Below are positions 35,276 to 44,744 of a stretch of DNA of 56,860 bases, in pieces. The position numbers were made by a program, and so were the translations under genes. Location of the stretch: the NCBI GenBank assembly GCA_017409465.1, contig JAFQSQ010000021.1:1-56860 (forward strand), read 5' to 3'. The notes beneath the pieces are model-generated. The model searched no databases. It had not been told where the DNA came from and saw only the letters and a program-made list of their open reading frames with translations. Each line of letters opens with the position of its first letter. Within the stretch, counting starts at the first letter, position 1. Source of the DNA: Akkermansia sp. GTDB taxonomy: Bacteria; Verrucomicrobiota; Verrucomicrobiia; Verrucomicrobiales; Akkermansiaceae.

Positions 35276-36673
35276 TTATTTCTTCTCCCAACCACCGCCG
35301 AGCTGGGTGTAGAGAGTGGGAATGCAAGCCGCATACTGATAGCGGTAAGCCGCCAGCTGAGTCTGTGCCGGGAAAAGCCCCTGCTGTGCCGTCAGCACCT
35401 CGTAGTAGCTGGAAAGGCCCTGCGTGTAGCGAGCCTTGGCCAGCTTCACGCTCTCCTCCGACGCCGCCACGGCTTCTTCCTGCTTGTTCATGATTTCGCG
35501 CAGCTTGGAACGACGAATCAAGGTCGTAGAGATTTCCGACATAGCAGCCAAGACAGCCTTTTCGTAATCAGCCTTGGCGGCCAGGAACGCATCGCGCTTC
35601 ATCAGTTCATTGGCTCGCAGCTGTCCGGCTCTGAACAAGGGGCCGGTCAGGTTGGCGCCAATCCCCCAGCCGCTGTGCTTACCGTGCAGAGAACTCGTCA
35701 AATCTGCTGAGGCATAGCCGGCCACGCCGGTGAGGCTGATGCTGGGGAAATAGCTGGCGATAGCCACGCCTACATCAGCATTGGCGGCGCGAAGCTTCTG
35801 CTCGGCCGCACGGATATCCGGGCGGCGGGCAATCACACCGGCCGGAATACCGGCGGCCACTCCACTGGCCTTGGCAAAAGCTTTCATACTGCCACTGCGC
35901 TGAATGGGCCCGGGCATACGTCCCGCCAGGGTAGAGAGAGTATTCTCCAGCTCGACAATCTGGCTTTCGATATTGGGAATCTGTGCTTCAGCCGCCGAGA
36001 GAGCCGCCTGTGCTGAAGAAATCTGCAAGCGATCAGCCACACCGCCCTGCACCTGATTGCTGAACAGCTCCAGAGACTCACGGTAAGAGGCCACTGCAGC
36101 CCGGGCGATATCCAGCTGCTCGTCCAGCATGATAAGCTGCAGATACCCACAGGCTACCTGGCGCATAAGAGAGATACGCAGGTGGTTGAACTGCTCTTCA
36201 GCCTCCAGAGCGGACGCTTCGGCGCTCTCCACGCCCTTGCGAGTCTTGCCCCACAGGTCAATCTCCCAAGAAGCATTCAGTGCAGCGGAACCGGGGGCGG
36301 AAGTGGTGCCGCCCATCTGAGCGACAGCCGCGCCACTGCTCTGGTTCATTCCCTTAGAGGCAGAAGCTCCATACCCCAGCCAGGGAAACATGGGAGCACG
36401 GGCCATCGTCACGTACCGACGCGCTGCATCAACATTGTGCATCATAGCCGCAAGGTCGCGGTTGTTGTTGAACACATCGCTGAGCAGGGACTGTAATGCA
36501 GCATCATTCAGCACCTGCTGCCAGGGGAGGTCAGCCATCGTGCTGTCGGAAACCCCGGCACCGCGGAATTCGGCAGGTACCGGCATTTCGGGAGCGAACC
36601 ACTTGGGCCCGAAGGTGCAGGAGCTGACGCTCAGCGCCACCCCTGCGAGGGTCAGGATTACGGATGTTTTCAT
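35276..36673 (-). CDS. Outer-membrane efflux lipoprotein (OprM/NodT type)
   Basis: This 465-residue TolC-like channel of a tripartite pump has a type II signal peptide with lipobox VSSC (Cys 19). It contains FGPKWFAPEMPVPAEF after the lipid anchor, a hallmark of the RND outer-membrane lipoprotein family. Two long helical repeats follow (SAEASALEAEEQFNHLRISL, then LKLAKARYTQGLSSYYEVLT-type at the end, about residues 405-430). GVIARRPDIRAAEQKLRAAN is the strongly conserved RPDI motif. It is last in the operon, 38 bases after the pump gene. Confidence 0.93.
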   Translation of the reverse strand: MKTSVILTLAGVALSVSSCTFGPKWFAPEMPVPAEFRGAGVSDSTMADLPWQQVLNDAALQSLLSDVFNNNRDLAAMMHNVDAARRYVTMARAPMFPWLGYGASASKGMNQSSGAAVAQMGGTTSAPGSAALNASWEIDLWGKTRKGVESAEASALEAEEQFNHLRISLMRQVACGYLQLIMLDEQLDIARAAVASYRESLELFSNQVQGGVADRLQISSAQAALSAAEAQIPNIESQIVELENTLSTLAGRMPGPIQRSGSMKAFAKASGVAAGIPAGVIARRPDIRAAEQKLRAANADVGVAIASYFPSISLTGVAGYASADLTSSLHGKHSGWGIGANLTGPLFRAGQLRANELMKRDAFLAAKADYEKAVLAAMSEISTTLIRRSKLREIMNKQEEAVAASEESVKLAKARYTQGLSSYYEVLTAQQGLFPAQTQLAAYRYQYAACIPTLYTQLGGGWEKK

Positions 36674-36711
36674 ATTACAGAGATAGAAGGTTGGTTGTTG
36701 TTAAAGGAAGT

Positions 36712-39700
36712 TTATGCGGGGTCATCATTCTTGTGAGCGGCCAGGTATTCGCGCGCTCCCACCTCATCCGGATCCTCGCTCAGGTCATTCAACTTGAACT
36801 TGATTCGGAAGAGTTTCATGATGAACACATAGGAACAGGGAATCAGGAAGACACCCACCAGGGTCACCACGCCCATACCCACCACCACCACGGTGCCGAT
36901 GGAATTACGGGCCAGTGCACCGGAGCCGTCAGATATCATCAGCGGCACACAGCCGAGAATGAAGGCGAACGAGGTCATCAGAATCGGGCGCAGACGCAGA
37001 CGGGCTGCCGTCAGCGTGGCCTCCATGAGCTCTTTGCCGCGCTCCATTTCCAGATTGGCGAACTCCACGATGAGGATGGCGTTCTTGGCCGCAAGGCCCA
37101 CGAGCATAACCAGACCGACCTGTGCATACAGGTTCAGCTCCAGCCCCATGAGATACAGGCCGACATAAGCACCCAGCACGGCAATCGGCACCGTCAGGAA
37201 CACGGAAATCGGCAGTGTCCACTTCTCATACAGTGCCACCAGAATGAGGAAGGCAAATACAGAGGACATGGTGAAGATGGTTCCCAGCCCCACGCTCTTG
37301 CGCACCTTGTTCTCCTGGAAGCTCATATCCTGATAGTCCATGCCTATTTTGGCCGGGTCCATGGTGTCCTGATAGACCTCCTCCATGGCGTCCATGAGCT
37401 GCTGGGTGGAGAAGCCGGGCTTGGGCATGACCATCAGCTTGGCAGAGTTGTAGATGTTGTGGTGCATCACGAACTCGGTATCGGAGATATCCTCCACATC
37501 CACCAGCGCGGAAAGCGGCACGCGATCACCCTGTGCATTGGTCACAAAGAAGCCGTCCATCTTGTCCAGATCGGTACGGTCGGCACCCTGAGCCTGCATG
37601 TACACCTGCCACTGCTGGCCGAAGGCGTTGAAGAAGTTCACAAAGGAGGAACCGTTGTAGGCCGCCAGCACCGCGTTGGCTCCGGCGATATCCACCTGCA
37701 TGGTCTTGCATTTCTCCTTATCGAGCTTGACCATCTTCTGGGGGGTATCCGGCATCATCATGTCGATGCAGACCATCACTTCCTTACGCCGCTGTGCATT
37801 CTGCTTGAATTTCTGCACCTGCTCGTACAGGAAAGGAACGCCCTGCCCTTCCAGGTCATTGAGCACCATGGAGACACCGTTGGCGGTACCCACACCGGGA
37901 ATGGCCGGCGGCACCATCACCTGCGGCAGACCGTCCAGGCCGGCGGCATTCACCTTTGCCGTGAGTCGCTGGGCAATCTGGTGGGCTGTTTCATCACGCT
38001 CGCTCCAGTCCTTGAGCTGCACAAAGGCAATACAGGCACCGGGAGTCTGCACACTGTTGAGGATGTTGATACCCACCACGGTTGTCAGATTCTTCACGGT
38101 GGGGTCAGAAAGAGCGGCCTCCAGTTTCTTGTTGGCCTCATAGGCCACCTGAAGGGAGGTATCCGGCTTCATCACCAGCGCCGCCAGCAGGAAGCCCTGG
38201 TCTTCATCCGGCAGGAATGCACCCGGCACGCGGTCAGCCATCGGCTTGATGCCCACCCAGAAGAGCAACAGCAGGGGGATGGAAATGATGAGTTTGCGGC
38301 ACAGAGAGGCGCAGATGCGCGTGTAAATGTTGGCCGTCACGTCGTAGCACTTGTTGAACAAGTTCAGGAACGGGTGGATGAAGATGTTGATGACTCGCGC
38401 TATGCCGCTGCGCTTCGCCTTGGCCGGCTTGAGCAACAGGGCGCACAACGCCGGAGAGAGCGTCAGAGCATTGAAGGCCGATATCAACATGGACACGGCA
38501 ATGGTGATGGCAAACTGTTTGAACAGCGTACCGGTGATACCCTCCAGCATGAGCGAGGGAAGGAACACGGCCGTGAGCACCAGTGCAATGGCGATAACCG
38601 GGCCGCTCACTTCCTGCATGGCGGCAAAGGAGGCCATGCGTGGATTCAACCCCTTATCGATATGGTGCTGCACGGCTTCCACCACCACGATGGCATCATC
38701 CACCACCAGACCAATGGCCAGCACCATACCCAGCAGGGAGATGGTGTTGAGCGTGAAGCCCAGCAGCGGGAATACGCAGAAAGTGGACAGCAGCGACACC
38801 GGCACGGCAATAAGCGGGATGATGGTGGCGCGGAAGTTCTGCAGGAACAGGTACACCACAAAGGCTACCAGCACCACGGCTTCCAGGAAGGTCTTCTTGA
38901 TTTCCTCAATGGAATAGCGAACGGCGGTGGTCGTATCCAGAGCCACCTCGCCGGTGATACCCAGCGGCATGATACTCTGCTGCTTTTCCAGCGCGACTTT
39001 CAGATTATCCACCGTATTGATGGCGTTGGAACCGGGCGCCTGGAAAATCACCACGGCGGCAGAGGTCTTGCCGTTCAGTCGGCCGGTGGCCGTGTAGTTC
39101 TGTGAGCCCAGCTCCAGTTTGGCAATGTCTTTCAGATAAACGATTTCATCGCCTATCTGGCGCACCACGATATTCTCGAACTCTGCGGGTTCTGTCAAAC
39201 GACCCTGCGTACGAATGGCGATGGTCTTTTCCTGACCATCCGGCACGGGGTCTGCACCGATTTTACCGCCGGGGTTGGTGGTATTCTGTGCGGCAATGGC
39301 GGCTCGCACCTCGTTCACTGAGATGTTGTAGTGAGCCATCAGCGCGGTATCCAACCACACGCGGATAGCATATCGCCCCGCTCCGTACACCGTCACTTCA
39401 CCCACACCCGGCACACGCTTCAACTCGTCCACCATCTTCACCTGGGCATAGTTGGCCAGGTCCACGGCGTTGTAGCTGCCATCGGGGGAATAAAGGGAGT
39501 AGAGCATCAGCGGCAGACCCGGCTGCTGACGGATGGTCACGCCGGAGTTCAGCACCTCGGTGGGCACCTGAGATGAGGCCTGACCGTAACGCATGTTGGT
39601 GAACACCTGGTCGAGGTCGGGGTCGGTCTCCGGGTTGAACACCACCTGAAGATTGTACACACCGTTGTTGGAGGAAACGGAGGTCATGTAGTCCATGCCC

Positions 39701-39918
39701 TGCACACCGGAAATCTCTCGCTCCAGCGGCGTACCCACAGAGTCGGCCACAGCCTTGGCATCCGCTCCGGGGAACATGGCGGTGAGCTGGATGATGCGCG
39801 GCGTAATTTCCGGGTACTGTGCTACCGGAAGATTTGCCAGGCACACGATACCCAGCAGCGTCGTCACCACGGCAATCACCGTGGCGATAACGGGGTGTTT
39901 AATGAAAAATGCACTCAT
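36712..39918 (-). CDS. RND multidrug efflux pump (AcrB/HAE1 family)
   Basis: This 1068-residue inner-membrane proton/drug antiporter has 12 expected membrane segments and two large periplasmic loops. The N-terminus FFIKHPVIATVIAVVTTLLG, LPVAQYPEITPRIIQLTAMF and PGADAKAVADSVGTPLE are standard HAE1 sequence. The proton-relay Asp pair is in GLVVDDAIVVVEAVQHH (about residue 405), matched by the Lys-containing GLAAKNAILIVEFANLE in the second half. Substrates cannot be inferred. It is the middle gene of MarR-MFP-RND-OMF. Confidence 0.96.
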   Translation of the reverse strand: MSAFFIKHPVIATVIAVVTTLLGIVCLANLPVAQYPEITPRIIQLTAMFPGADAKAVADSVGTPLEREISGVQGMDYMTSVSSNNGVYNLQVVFNPETDPDLDQVFTNMRYGQASSQVPTEVLNSGVTIRQQPGLPLMLYSLYSPDGSYNAVDLANYAQVKMVDELKRVPGVGEVTVYGAGRYAIRVWLDTALMAHYNISVNEVRAAIAAQNTTNPGGKIGADPVPDGQEKTIAIRTQGRLTEPAEFENIVVRQIGDEIVYLKDIAKLELGSQNYTATGRLNGKTSAAVVIFQAPGSNAINTVDNLKVALEKQQSIMPLGITGEVALDTTTAVRYSIEEIKKTFLEAVVLVAFVVYLFLQNFRATIIPLIAVPVSLLSTFCVFPLLGFTLNTISLLGMVLAIGLVVDDAIVVVEAVQHHIDKGLNPRMASFAAMQEVSGPVIAIALVLTAVFLPSLMLEGITGTLFKQFAITIAVSMLISAFNALTLSPALCALLLKPAKAKRSGIARVINIFIHPFLNLFNKCYDVTANIYTRICASLCRKLIISIPLLLLFWVGIKPMADRVPGAFLPDEDQGFLLAALVMKPDTSLQVAYEANKKLEAALSDPTVKNLTTVVGINILNSVQTPGACIAFVQLKDWSERDETAHQIAQRLTAKVNAAGLDGLPQVMVPPAIPGVGTANGVSMVLNDLEGQGVPFLYEQVQKFKQNAQRRKEVMVCIDMMMPDTPQKMVKLDKEKCKTMQVDIAGANAVLAAYNGSSFVNFFNAFGQQWQVYMQAQGADRTDLDKMDGFFVTNAQGDRVPLSALVDVEDISDTEFVMHHNIYNSAKLMVMPKPGFSTQQLMDAMEEVYQDTMDPAKIGMDYQDMSFQENKVRKSVGLGTIFTMSSVFAFLILVALYEKWTLPISVFLTVPIAVLGAYVGLYLMGLELNLYAQVGLVMLVGLAAKNAILIVEFANLEMERGKELMEATLTAARLRLRPILMTSFAFILGCVPLMISDGSGALARNSIGTVVVVGMGVVTLVGVFLIPCSYVFIMKLFRIKFKLNDLSEDPDEVGAREYLAAHKNDDPA

Positions 39919-39951
39919 GAGACGAATATTCTATTCCTGGCGCGGGAAAGG

Positions 39952-41313
39952 TTACTCAGCCTTTGACTGAGAGGTCACAGAAGGAACGGTAGAGGTCGGA
40001 GTCGTGTAGACGAAGGGCTTAGGAGCCATCAGGTAAGCGGGGCCGGGTGCGCCCATCTTCTGCTTCATCATGTTCATCTGGGCATAGCGCTGCGCCATCT
40101 GACTACCCTCTACAATCACCTCTGCCTCCGTCACATTCTCAATACCGTGCTCCTTGAGCGTATCGGCTATGGGCTTCACCGTACCGGTCACCACCTGCAT
40201 GAGCATAGGCGCTGTGGTACCATCGCCGTTCGGCATCTCCAGCACCACTTCCACGCCGGGTTGCACATCAATCCCAATCGGGGTCTTATCCGGAGCCACC
40301 ACGTAAATATAGCGGTGATTCATAGAGGAAAGCAAAGCACGGGAAGGCACCAGCAGGGCATCTTTCACCTCGCCGGTCTTGGCACGCACGCGCACGGCAG
40401 CCCCGGCGCGAAGTTTCAGATGCGGATTGCTCACATGGCCGATGAAGTTCACTGTACCGGTATTGCGGTTCACCTGACTGTCAACGGCCACCACCGTACC
40501 CTTGTGCTCATACACGGTATCACCCACCAAGAGCTCAAACTCCTGAATGGGGCTCTTCTGGTCAGCAGAATCAAAGTTGGCATCCAGCACCTTGGAAGAC
40601 ATCTGTTTTTCCGGCACCACGAAATCCACGCGAATAGGGTCAATGGAACTCATGGAGGTGAGCGCAGGGCCGCTGGCGGAAAGCAGCTCTCCGATGGAGG
40701 CAGAGGAGGCAGAAGCCAGACCGGTGAACGGAGCCCGAATGGTGCAGCGATCCAGATTGATGGTGGCGTTATCCAGCGCAGCCTGCGACAGCTGCACCTG
40801 CGCACGGGCGGCGGCCAGCACGGCCTCGCTGCGGCGGGCGGCCTGCAGAGCATCCGTGTACTGCTTCTCCGACACGGAACCGCTCTTCACCAGCCCGGAG
40901 TAACGCTCCACGTCCTGGCGAGCCTGATCATTGGCAGCCTCTGCCTGCATGACGGCAGCCTTTGCGGCCTCCAGACTGGCACTGGCCTGTGCCACGGCGG
41001 CCTTGTAACTGGAGGGGTCAATCTCGAAGAGTATATCACCCTCCTGACACAGAGAACCATCCTTATACACACGGCGCAACAGCTTGCCGACCACTTCCGG
41101 GCGAATCTCGGCCTGCTCCACACCACGGAGGTGACCAAACCAGGTGGAGTACAAGTCCACATTCTGCTGATGCATTTTCATGGTCTTGACCACGGCAGCC
41201 GGCATCGGCGGGAGGGCCCCGGCGGCCTGCTCCTTCCCCTTATCTTCGCAGGAGGTCATGCCCATGGCAACTACCCCTGCAAGCGTCATCATTGCTGTAT
41301 ACTTGTTATTCAT
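39952..41313 (-). CDS. RND periplasmic adaptor (AcrA type), lipoprotein
   Basis: This 453-residue membrane-fusion protein has a type II signal peptide ending GMTSC (Cys about 22). The lipoyl half-motifs are AEIRPEVVGKLLRRVYKDGS and CTIRAPFTGLASASSASIGE. The helical hairpin between them (about 110-180) is Ala/Gln rich. Beta-barrel and membrane-proximal domains follow (DPIRVDFVVPEKQ; VLLEMPNGDG). The C-terminal 50 residues are an unusual Met/Pro/Thr-rich tail. It bridges the pump and the outer-membrane channel. It lies 21 bases after the MarR gene. Confidence 0.94.
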   Translation of the reverse strand: MNNKYTAMMTLAGVVAMGMTSCEDKGKEQAAGALPPMPAAVVKTMKMHQQNVDLYSTWFGHLRGVEQAEIRPEVVGKLLRRVYKDGSLCQEGDILFEIDPSSYKAAVAQASASLEAAKAAVMQAEAANDQARQDVERYSGLVKSGSVSEKQYTDALQAARRSEAVLAAARAQVQLSQAALDNATINLDRCTIRAPFTGLASASSASIGELLSASGPALTSMSSIDPIRVDFVVPEKQMSSKVLDANFDSADQKSPIQEFELLVGDTVYEHKGTVVAVDSQVNRNTGTVNFIGHVSNPHLKLRAGAAVRVRAKTGEVKDALLVPSRALLSSMNHRYIYVVAPDKTPIGIDVQPGVEVVLEMPNGDGTTAPMLMQVVTGTVKPIADTLKEHGIENVTEAEVIVEGSQMAQRYAQMNMMKQKMGAPGPAYLMAPKPFVYTTPTSTVPSVTSQSKAE

Positions 41314-41334
41314 ACTTATTAATCAGAAAAATCA

Positions 41335-41772
41335 TTATTCCAGAAGCTTATCAAGCACCCGCGAAAGCATCTGCTTCAGCTGCTCCTGCTCCTCAGCGCT
41401 CAGCGGCGACAGGACTCGCTCCTCCATCCGTCGTATATCTTCTCTGGCAGAGCTGTGACGCGTCTCCAGTTCATCTGCAAGGTATACATGCTTCACCCGG
41501 CCATCCTTGCTGTCATCGAAAGCGGTGCGCACCCAGCCTTTCTCCTCCAGTCTCTGCAGCAGCCCCTTCACCGTCGTGTGACTCACGCACAGATGGCGCT
41601 CCAGATCCCGCTGCGAAACAGCCTCGCCCCGGCGCCGATCCAGATACATCAACACCCGGCTCTGCGCAGGCGTTATCCCCAAATCACCAATTTCCTGCAT
41701 GAAAAGACTCGACGCTCTGTCGGTTATCATCTTCATCAGAAAACAGGGACTGTGAGTATCTTTCATGGCCAT
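41335..41772 (-). CDS. MarR-family transcriptional regulator
   Basis: This 145-residue winged-helix protein has the MarR core: DLGITPAQSRVLMYLDRRRG, QRDLERHLCVSHTTVKGLLQRLEEKGWV and the wing RTAFDDSKDGRVKHVYL. A C-terminal dimer helix (LSAEEQEQLKQMLSRVLDKLL) follows. As first gene of the efflux operon, 21 bases before the adaptor gene, it is probably a local repressor released by pump substrates. A 12-bp palindrome between its promoter and start codon is a candidate operator. Start 41772 or the Met two codons later are both possible. Confidence 0.9.
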   Translation of the reverse strand: MAMKDTHSPCFLMKMITDRASSLFMQEIGDLGITPAQSRVLMYLDRRRGEAVSQRDLERHLCVSHTTVKGLLQRLEEKGWVRTAFDDSKDGRVKHVYLADELETRHSSAREDIRRMEERVLSPLSAEEQEQLKQMLSRVLDKLLE

Positions 41773-41785
41773 TAAAAACTGTTAG

Positions 41786-41797
41786 GAAGCATGCTTC
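41786..41797. promoter_or_regulatory. Candidate MarR operator
   Basis: Perfect palindrome GAAGCATGCTTC, about 8-18 bases downstream of the predicted transcription start and 14 bases before the MarR start codon. Confidence 0.45.
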
Positions 41798-41810
41798 ACA
41801 TCTGCCACCT

Positions 41811-41838
41811 AATGTACCAAATAGTTTTCAATAGTCAA
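41811..41838 (-). promoter_or_regulatory. Efflux operon promoter
   Basis: On the minus strand: -35 TTGACT (41833-41838), 16-base spacer, -10 TACATT (41811-41816). Confidence 0.55.
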
Positions 41839-41889
41839 GTAAAATTCCTCTCCTCTTCCTCTCTTTTTTGTGTCTTTTTATAACAAATC

Positions 41890-41921
41890 GTGCGCCCTGC
41901 GGTATCTACCACAGGGCGCAC
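41890..41921 (-). terminator. rpsP terminator-like hairpin
   Basis: Ten-base arms GTGCGCCCTG (41890-41899) and CAGGGCGCAC (41912-41921), followed on the minus strand by GATTTGTTAT. The T run is weak. Confidence 0.65.
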
Positions 41922-41950
41922 ACAGAAACAACCAATGAAAGGTTTCAGGC

Positions 41951-42196
41951 TCAGGCCTTGGCGGCGCGGGCTTTCTTGATCATGGAAGCCACTGTCTCAG
42001 AGGGCTGAGCACCATTGGCAATCCACTTGTCGGTCTTCTCGAGGTCAAGGGTGAAGTTGTCACCCTCAGCCATGGGGTTGTAGGTACCCAGCTGCTCGAT
42101 GAAAGCTCCGTCGCGACGAGCGCGGCTATCGACGACAACGATCTTGTAGAAAGGACGGTCCTTGGACCCCTGGCGGTTAAGACGAATTGCTACCAT
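41951..42196 (-). CDS. rpsP: 30S ribosomal protein S16
   Basis: This 81-residue small-subunit assembly protein has the S16 signature [40 protein letters not shown] and then [20 protein letters not shown]. The start at 42196 follows from the conserved MVAIRL N-terminus; the upstream open frame is leader. It is separated from rplS, with which it often clusters. Confidence 0.97.
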   Translation of the reverse strand: MVAIRLNRQGSKDRPFYKIVVVDSRARRDGAFIEQLGTYNPMAEGDNFTLDLEKTDKWIANGAQPSETVASMIKKARAAKA

Positions 42197-42281
42197 AATT
42201 GGATAAAAGATGAGATTTTCGGTTGTTTCCCCCCGATTGCGGTGCACTGCTGCGCATCCCTGCAAATAAGGCGGGTGCCGA

Positions 42282-42310
42282 AAGTTACCACAGCTCACCC
42301 CCAATGTCAA
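42282..42310 (-). promoter_or_regulatory. rpsP promoter
   Basis: On the minus strand: consensus -35 TTGACA (42305-42310), 17-base spacer, -10 TAACTT (42282-42287). Leader is about 80 bases, long enough for an autoregulatory structure, but none was identified. Confidence 0.75.
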
Positions 42311-42363
42311 GCACAAAGGAAGATTTTTCAGATAAATTTCTTTTCTACTGTCCGTCAGGCGAC

Positions 42364-42393
42364 TTTACACCTGAGCCCGCGACGTGGTAACAT
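42364..42393 (+). promoter_or_regulatory. Promoter of the 260-residue lipoprotein gene, apparently leaderless
   Basis: -35 TTTACA (42364-42369), 18-base spacer, -10 TAACAT (42388-42393). The expected start of transcription (about 42400) coincides with the ATG at 42401. Confidence 0.6.
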
Positions 42394-42400
42394 AGGGGGC

Positions 42401-43183
42401 ATGAGATACCTTTTCCTTGCCCTGATGGCGCTGACCGTAAGTAGCTGCACAGCTTCACACACCCCCGCAGCCGCATCGCGAGCCCAACACAGCAGCATCG
42501 ACCTCCGCGCTCTGGGGCAGCGCATCTGGGCCAACGAATGCGCCGGCAGCGTGCAGGGGCTCGTCTCCTGGAACACCGGCGAGGCGTTTCCCTCTCTGGG
42601 TATCGGGCATTTTATCTGGTATCCGGCAGGTGTCCGGGAGCGCTTCGACGAAAGTTTCCCGAAGCTGATAACCTATGCCCGCTCGCGCGGCGTCAGTGTG
42701 CCGGCGTTCTTCAACGGCCCGGCGCCATGGCCCGACAAGGCAGCCTTCGAGGCTGACCGCAGCGGGCGTGCAGACGCCATGCGCCGCTGGCTGGCCACAC
42801 ATGTTAACCTGCAGACGAGTTTCATCATCCTGCGCTCTCGCGCGGCGCTGCCCGCCATGGCTCGCGCCTCGCGCACCCCGCAGGCCGTCATCGCCCGCTA
42901 CCGGGCTCTGGCCGCCACCACGCAGGGCATGTACTGCCTTGTCGACTACGTCAATTTCAAGGGCGAGGGGCTCAAGCCGGAAGAACGCTACAAGGGCCAG
43001 GGCTGGGGGCTGCTGCAGGTTCTGGAAGAGATGCAGGGCTTCCCGCAGGGGCGCGCGGCCACGGCAGAGTTCTCGCGCGCAGCCGCTGCCGTCATGCGCC
43101 GCCGCGTGGCCAACTCACCCGCCGCCCGCGGTGAGCAACGCTGGCTTGCCGGCTGGCTCAACCGCTGCGCCACCTACAGATAA
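42401..43183 (+). CDS. Lipoprotein of unknown function
   Basis: This 260-residue protein has a type II signal peptide, MRYLFLALMALTVSSC, with lipobox VSSC (Cys 16). The body contains NECAGSVQGLVSWNTGEAFP and SLGIGHFIWYPAGVRERFDE, then VDYVNFKGEGLKPEERYKGQ before GWGLLQVLEEMQG. Conserved-looking Trp, Glu, Asn and Lys residues suggest an enzyme or glycan-binding fold; the motif NTGE/GIGHF recalls lysozyme-like proteins only loosely. I recognise it as a type seen in several phyla but cannot name a function. The start at 42401 fits the signal peptide. Confidence 0.75.
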   Translation: MRYLFLALMALTVSSCTASHTPAAASRAQHSSIDLRALGQRIWANECAGSVQGLVSWNTGEAFPSLGIGHFIWYPAGVRERFDESFPKLITYARSRGVSVPAFFNGPAPWPDKAAFEADRSGRADAMRRWLATHVNLQTSFIILRSRAALPAMARASRTPQAVIARYRALAATTQGMYCLVDYVNFKGEGLKPEERYKGQGWGLLQVLEEMQGFPQGRAATAEFSRAAAAVMRRRVANSPAARGEQRWLAGWLNRCATYR

Positions 43184-43257
43184 TCCTGCCGCCCGTCCCA
43201 TGCGCGACAGTGCGTTTTCACGGAGACAGGCGTCCCCGCCACTGTTCCCAGCCCCAC

Positions 43258-43290
43258 AAAAAACCCGGAGCTAATCGCCCCGGGTTTTTG
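43258..43290. terminator. Bidirectional terminator between lipoprotein gene and ugd
   Basis: AAAAACCCGG and CCGGGTTTTT arms with A and T runs on both sides serve the two convergent genes. Confidence 0.88.
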
Positions 43291-43313
43291 GGATATTCAT
43301 GTGGCGACAAGAA

Positions 43314-44642
43314 TCAATCACGCGAGGGATAGAGACTCTTGCGGCCGATGGAGTGATACTCGAAGCCGGCGTGCACAGCATTCTCGCCGTGGATGATATT
43401 GCGGCCGTCGAAAATAATGGGCAGGTGCATCAGCTCGCGAACCTTCATCAGGTTAGCATTGGCGAACTGCTTCCACTCCGTCGCGACAATAAGCACCTCA
43501 GCATCGCGAGTACACTCGTACATATCGTCGCAGTAGGTCAGCTCATAGCCCTGCAGGTCGCGGGCAGCCGTCTCGCGGGCTTTCGGGTCATAGGCCGACA
43601 CGATAGCGCCCTCCTCGCAGAGCCGCTTGATGATTTTGATAGCCACCGATTCGCGCACGTCGTCAGTGTTCTGCTTGAACGCCAGCCCCCACACGGCCAC
43701 CTTCTTGTTGCGCAGCACCCAGAGCTTCTCACGCACACGCTCCAGGAAACGCTCCATCTGGCCGGCATTGATACGCTCCACCTCCTTGAGCAGCTCCAGC
43801 GGAGCACCCAGCTGTTCGGAGATATGAATGAAGCCCTTGACATCCTTCGGGAAGCAGCTGCCACCATAGCCAAGACCGGCATTGAGGAAGTGGCGAGAGA
43901 TACGTTTGTCCATGCCGATACCCTTTGCCACCAGCTCCACGTCCGCACCGGCTTTCTCACACACGGCAGACACGGCATTGATGTACGAAATCTTCAGCGC
44001 CAGGAACGAGTTGGCAGCGTGCTTGATCAGCTCGGCAGAGTGCAGATCCACCTCCACAATCGGGGCGTTGAAGGGCTGATACACGCGCTTCATCATATCC
44101 ATCGCCCGCTGAGAGTCGGCACCAATCACCACACGATCCGGATTCATCAGGTCACCCACAGCACTACCCTCGCGCAGGAACTCGGGGTTCGACACCACAT
44201 CGACCTCCACGCCGGGGGCGGCATAGCGCTCAATCACCTGCGACACCTTGCTGCCCGTGCTCACCGGCACGGTAGACTTATCCACCACGATGCGGTAGCC
44301 GTACTCCGGCTTGAGCACATCAGCAATCTCATGCGACACCGCCTCGATGTACGAGAGGTCCACAGAGCCGTCCTCGTTCGGAGGCGTCGGCACGGCGATA
44401 AACACAATATCGCACTTCTTCACAGCCGATGCCAGATCGGTCGTGAACTCCAGGCGGCCAGCCGACACATTGGAGACAATCAAATCCTCCAAATCCGGCT
44501 CGTAGATGGGCATCTTCCCCTGGCGCAGGGACTCCACCTTGGCTGCATTATTATCCACGCACACCACGTTGTGCCCCACTTCTGCAAAGCAGGTACCCGT
44601 AGTAAGCCCGACATATCCGGTTCCGATAATGGCTAAGTTCAT
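43314..44642 (-). CDS. ugd: UDP-glucose 6-dehydrogenase
   Basis: This 442-residue NAD-dependent enzyme oxidises UDP-glucose twice to UDP-glucuronate, a precursor for acidic surface polysaccharides. The N-terminal Rossmann motif is IGTGYVGLTTGTCFAEVGH. The central catalytic motif GLGYGGSCFPKDVKG contains the nucleophilic Cys (about 259), and NSFLALKISYINAVS is the substrate-binding helix. Length and three-domain order fit the family. It lies downstream of a GT2 gene on the same strand (102 bases) at the edge of the glycosyltransferase locus, so glucuronate or a derivative may be one of the polymer's sugars. Confidence 0.95.
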   Translation of the reverse strand: MNLAIIGTGYVGLTTGTCFAEVGHNVVCVDNNAAKVESLRQGKMPIYEPDLEDLIVSNVSAGRLEFTTDLASAVKKCDIVFIAVPTPPNEDGSVDLSYIEAVSHEIADVLKPEYGYRIVVDKSTVPVSTGSKVSQVIERYAAPGVEVDVVSNPEFLREGSAVGDLMNPDRVVIGADSQRAMDMMKRVYQPFNAPIVEVDLHSAELIKHAANSFLALKISYINAVSAVCEKAGADVELVAKGIGMDKRISRHFLNAGLGYGGSCFPKDVKGFIHISEQLGAPLELLKEVERINAGQMERFLERVREKLWVLRNKKVAVWGLAFKQNTDDVRESVAIKIIKRLCEEGAIVSAYDPKARETAARDLQGYELTYCDDMYECTRDAEVLIVATEWKQFANANLMKVRELMHLPIIFDGRNIIHGENAVHAGFEYHSIGRKSLYPSRD

Positions 44643-44744
44643 AACAAAAATCTATTATCAAAAAAAAAATACACCTGAATAAACAAAATAGCAAGCTCCA
44701 ATTGATATTTCCCGGCGAAATTGATGCTTTTCTTTCTCCCGGCC

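Noticed and set aside
36664..39105. 813-codon open frame on the plus strand
   Set aside because: Antisense to the RND pump gene, with the same His/Gly-rich shadow composition.
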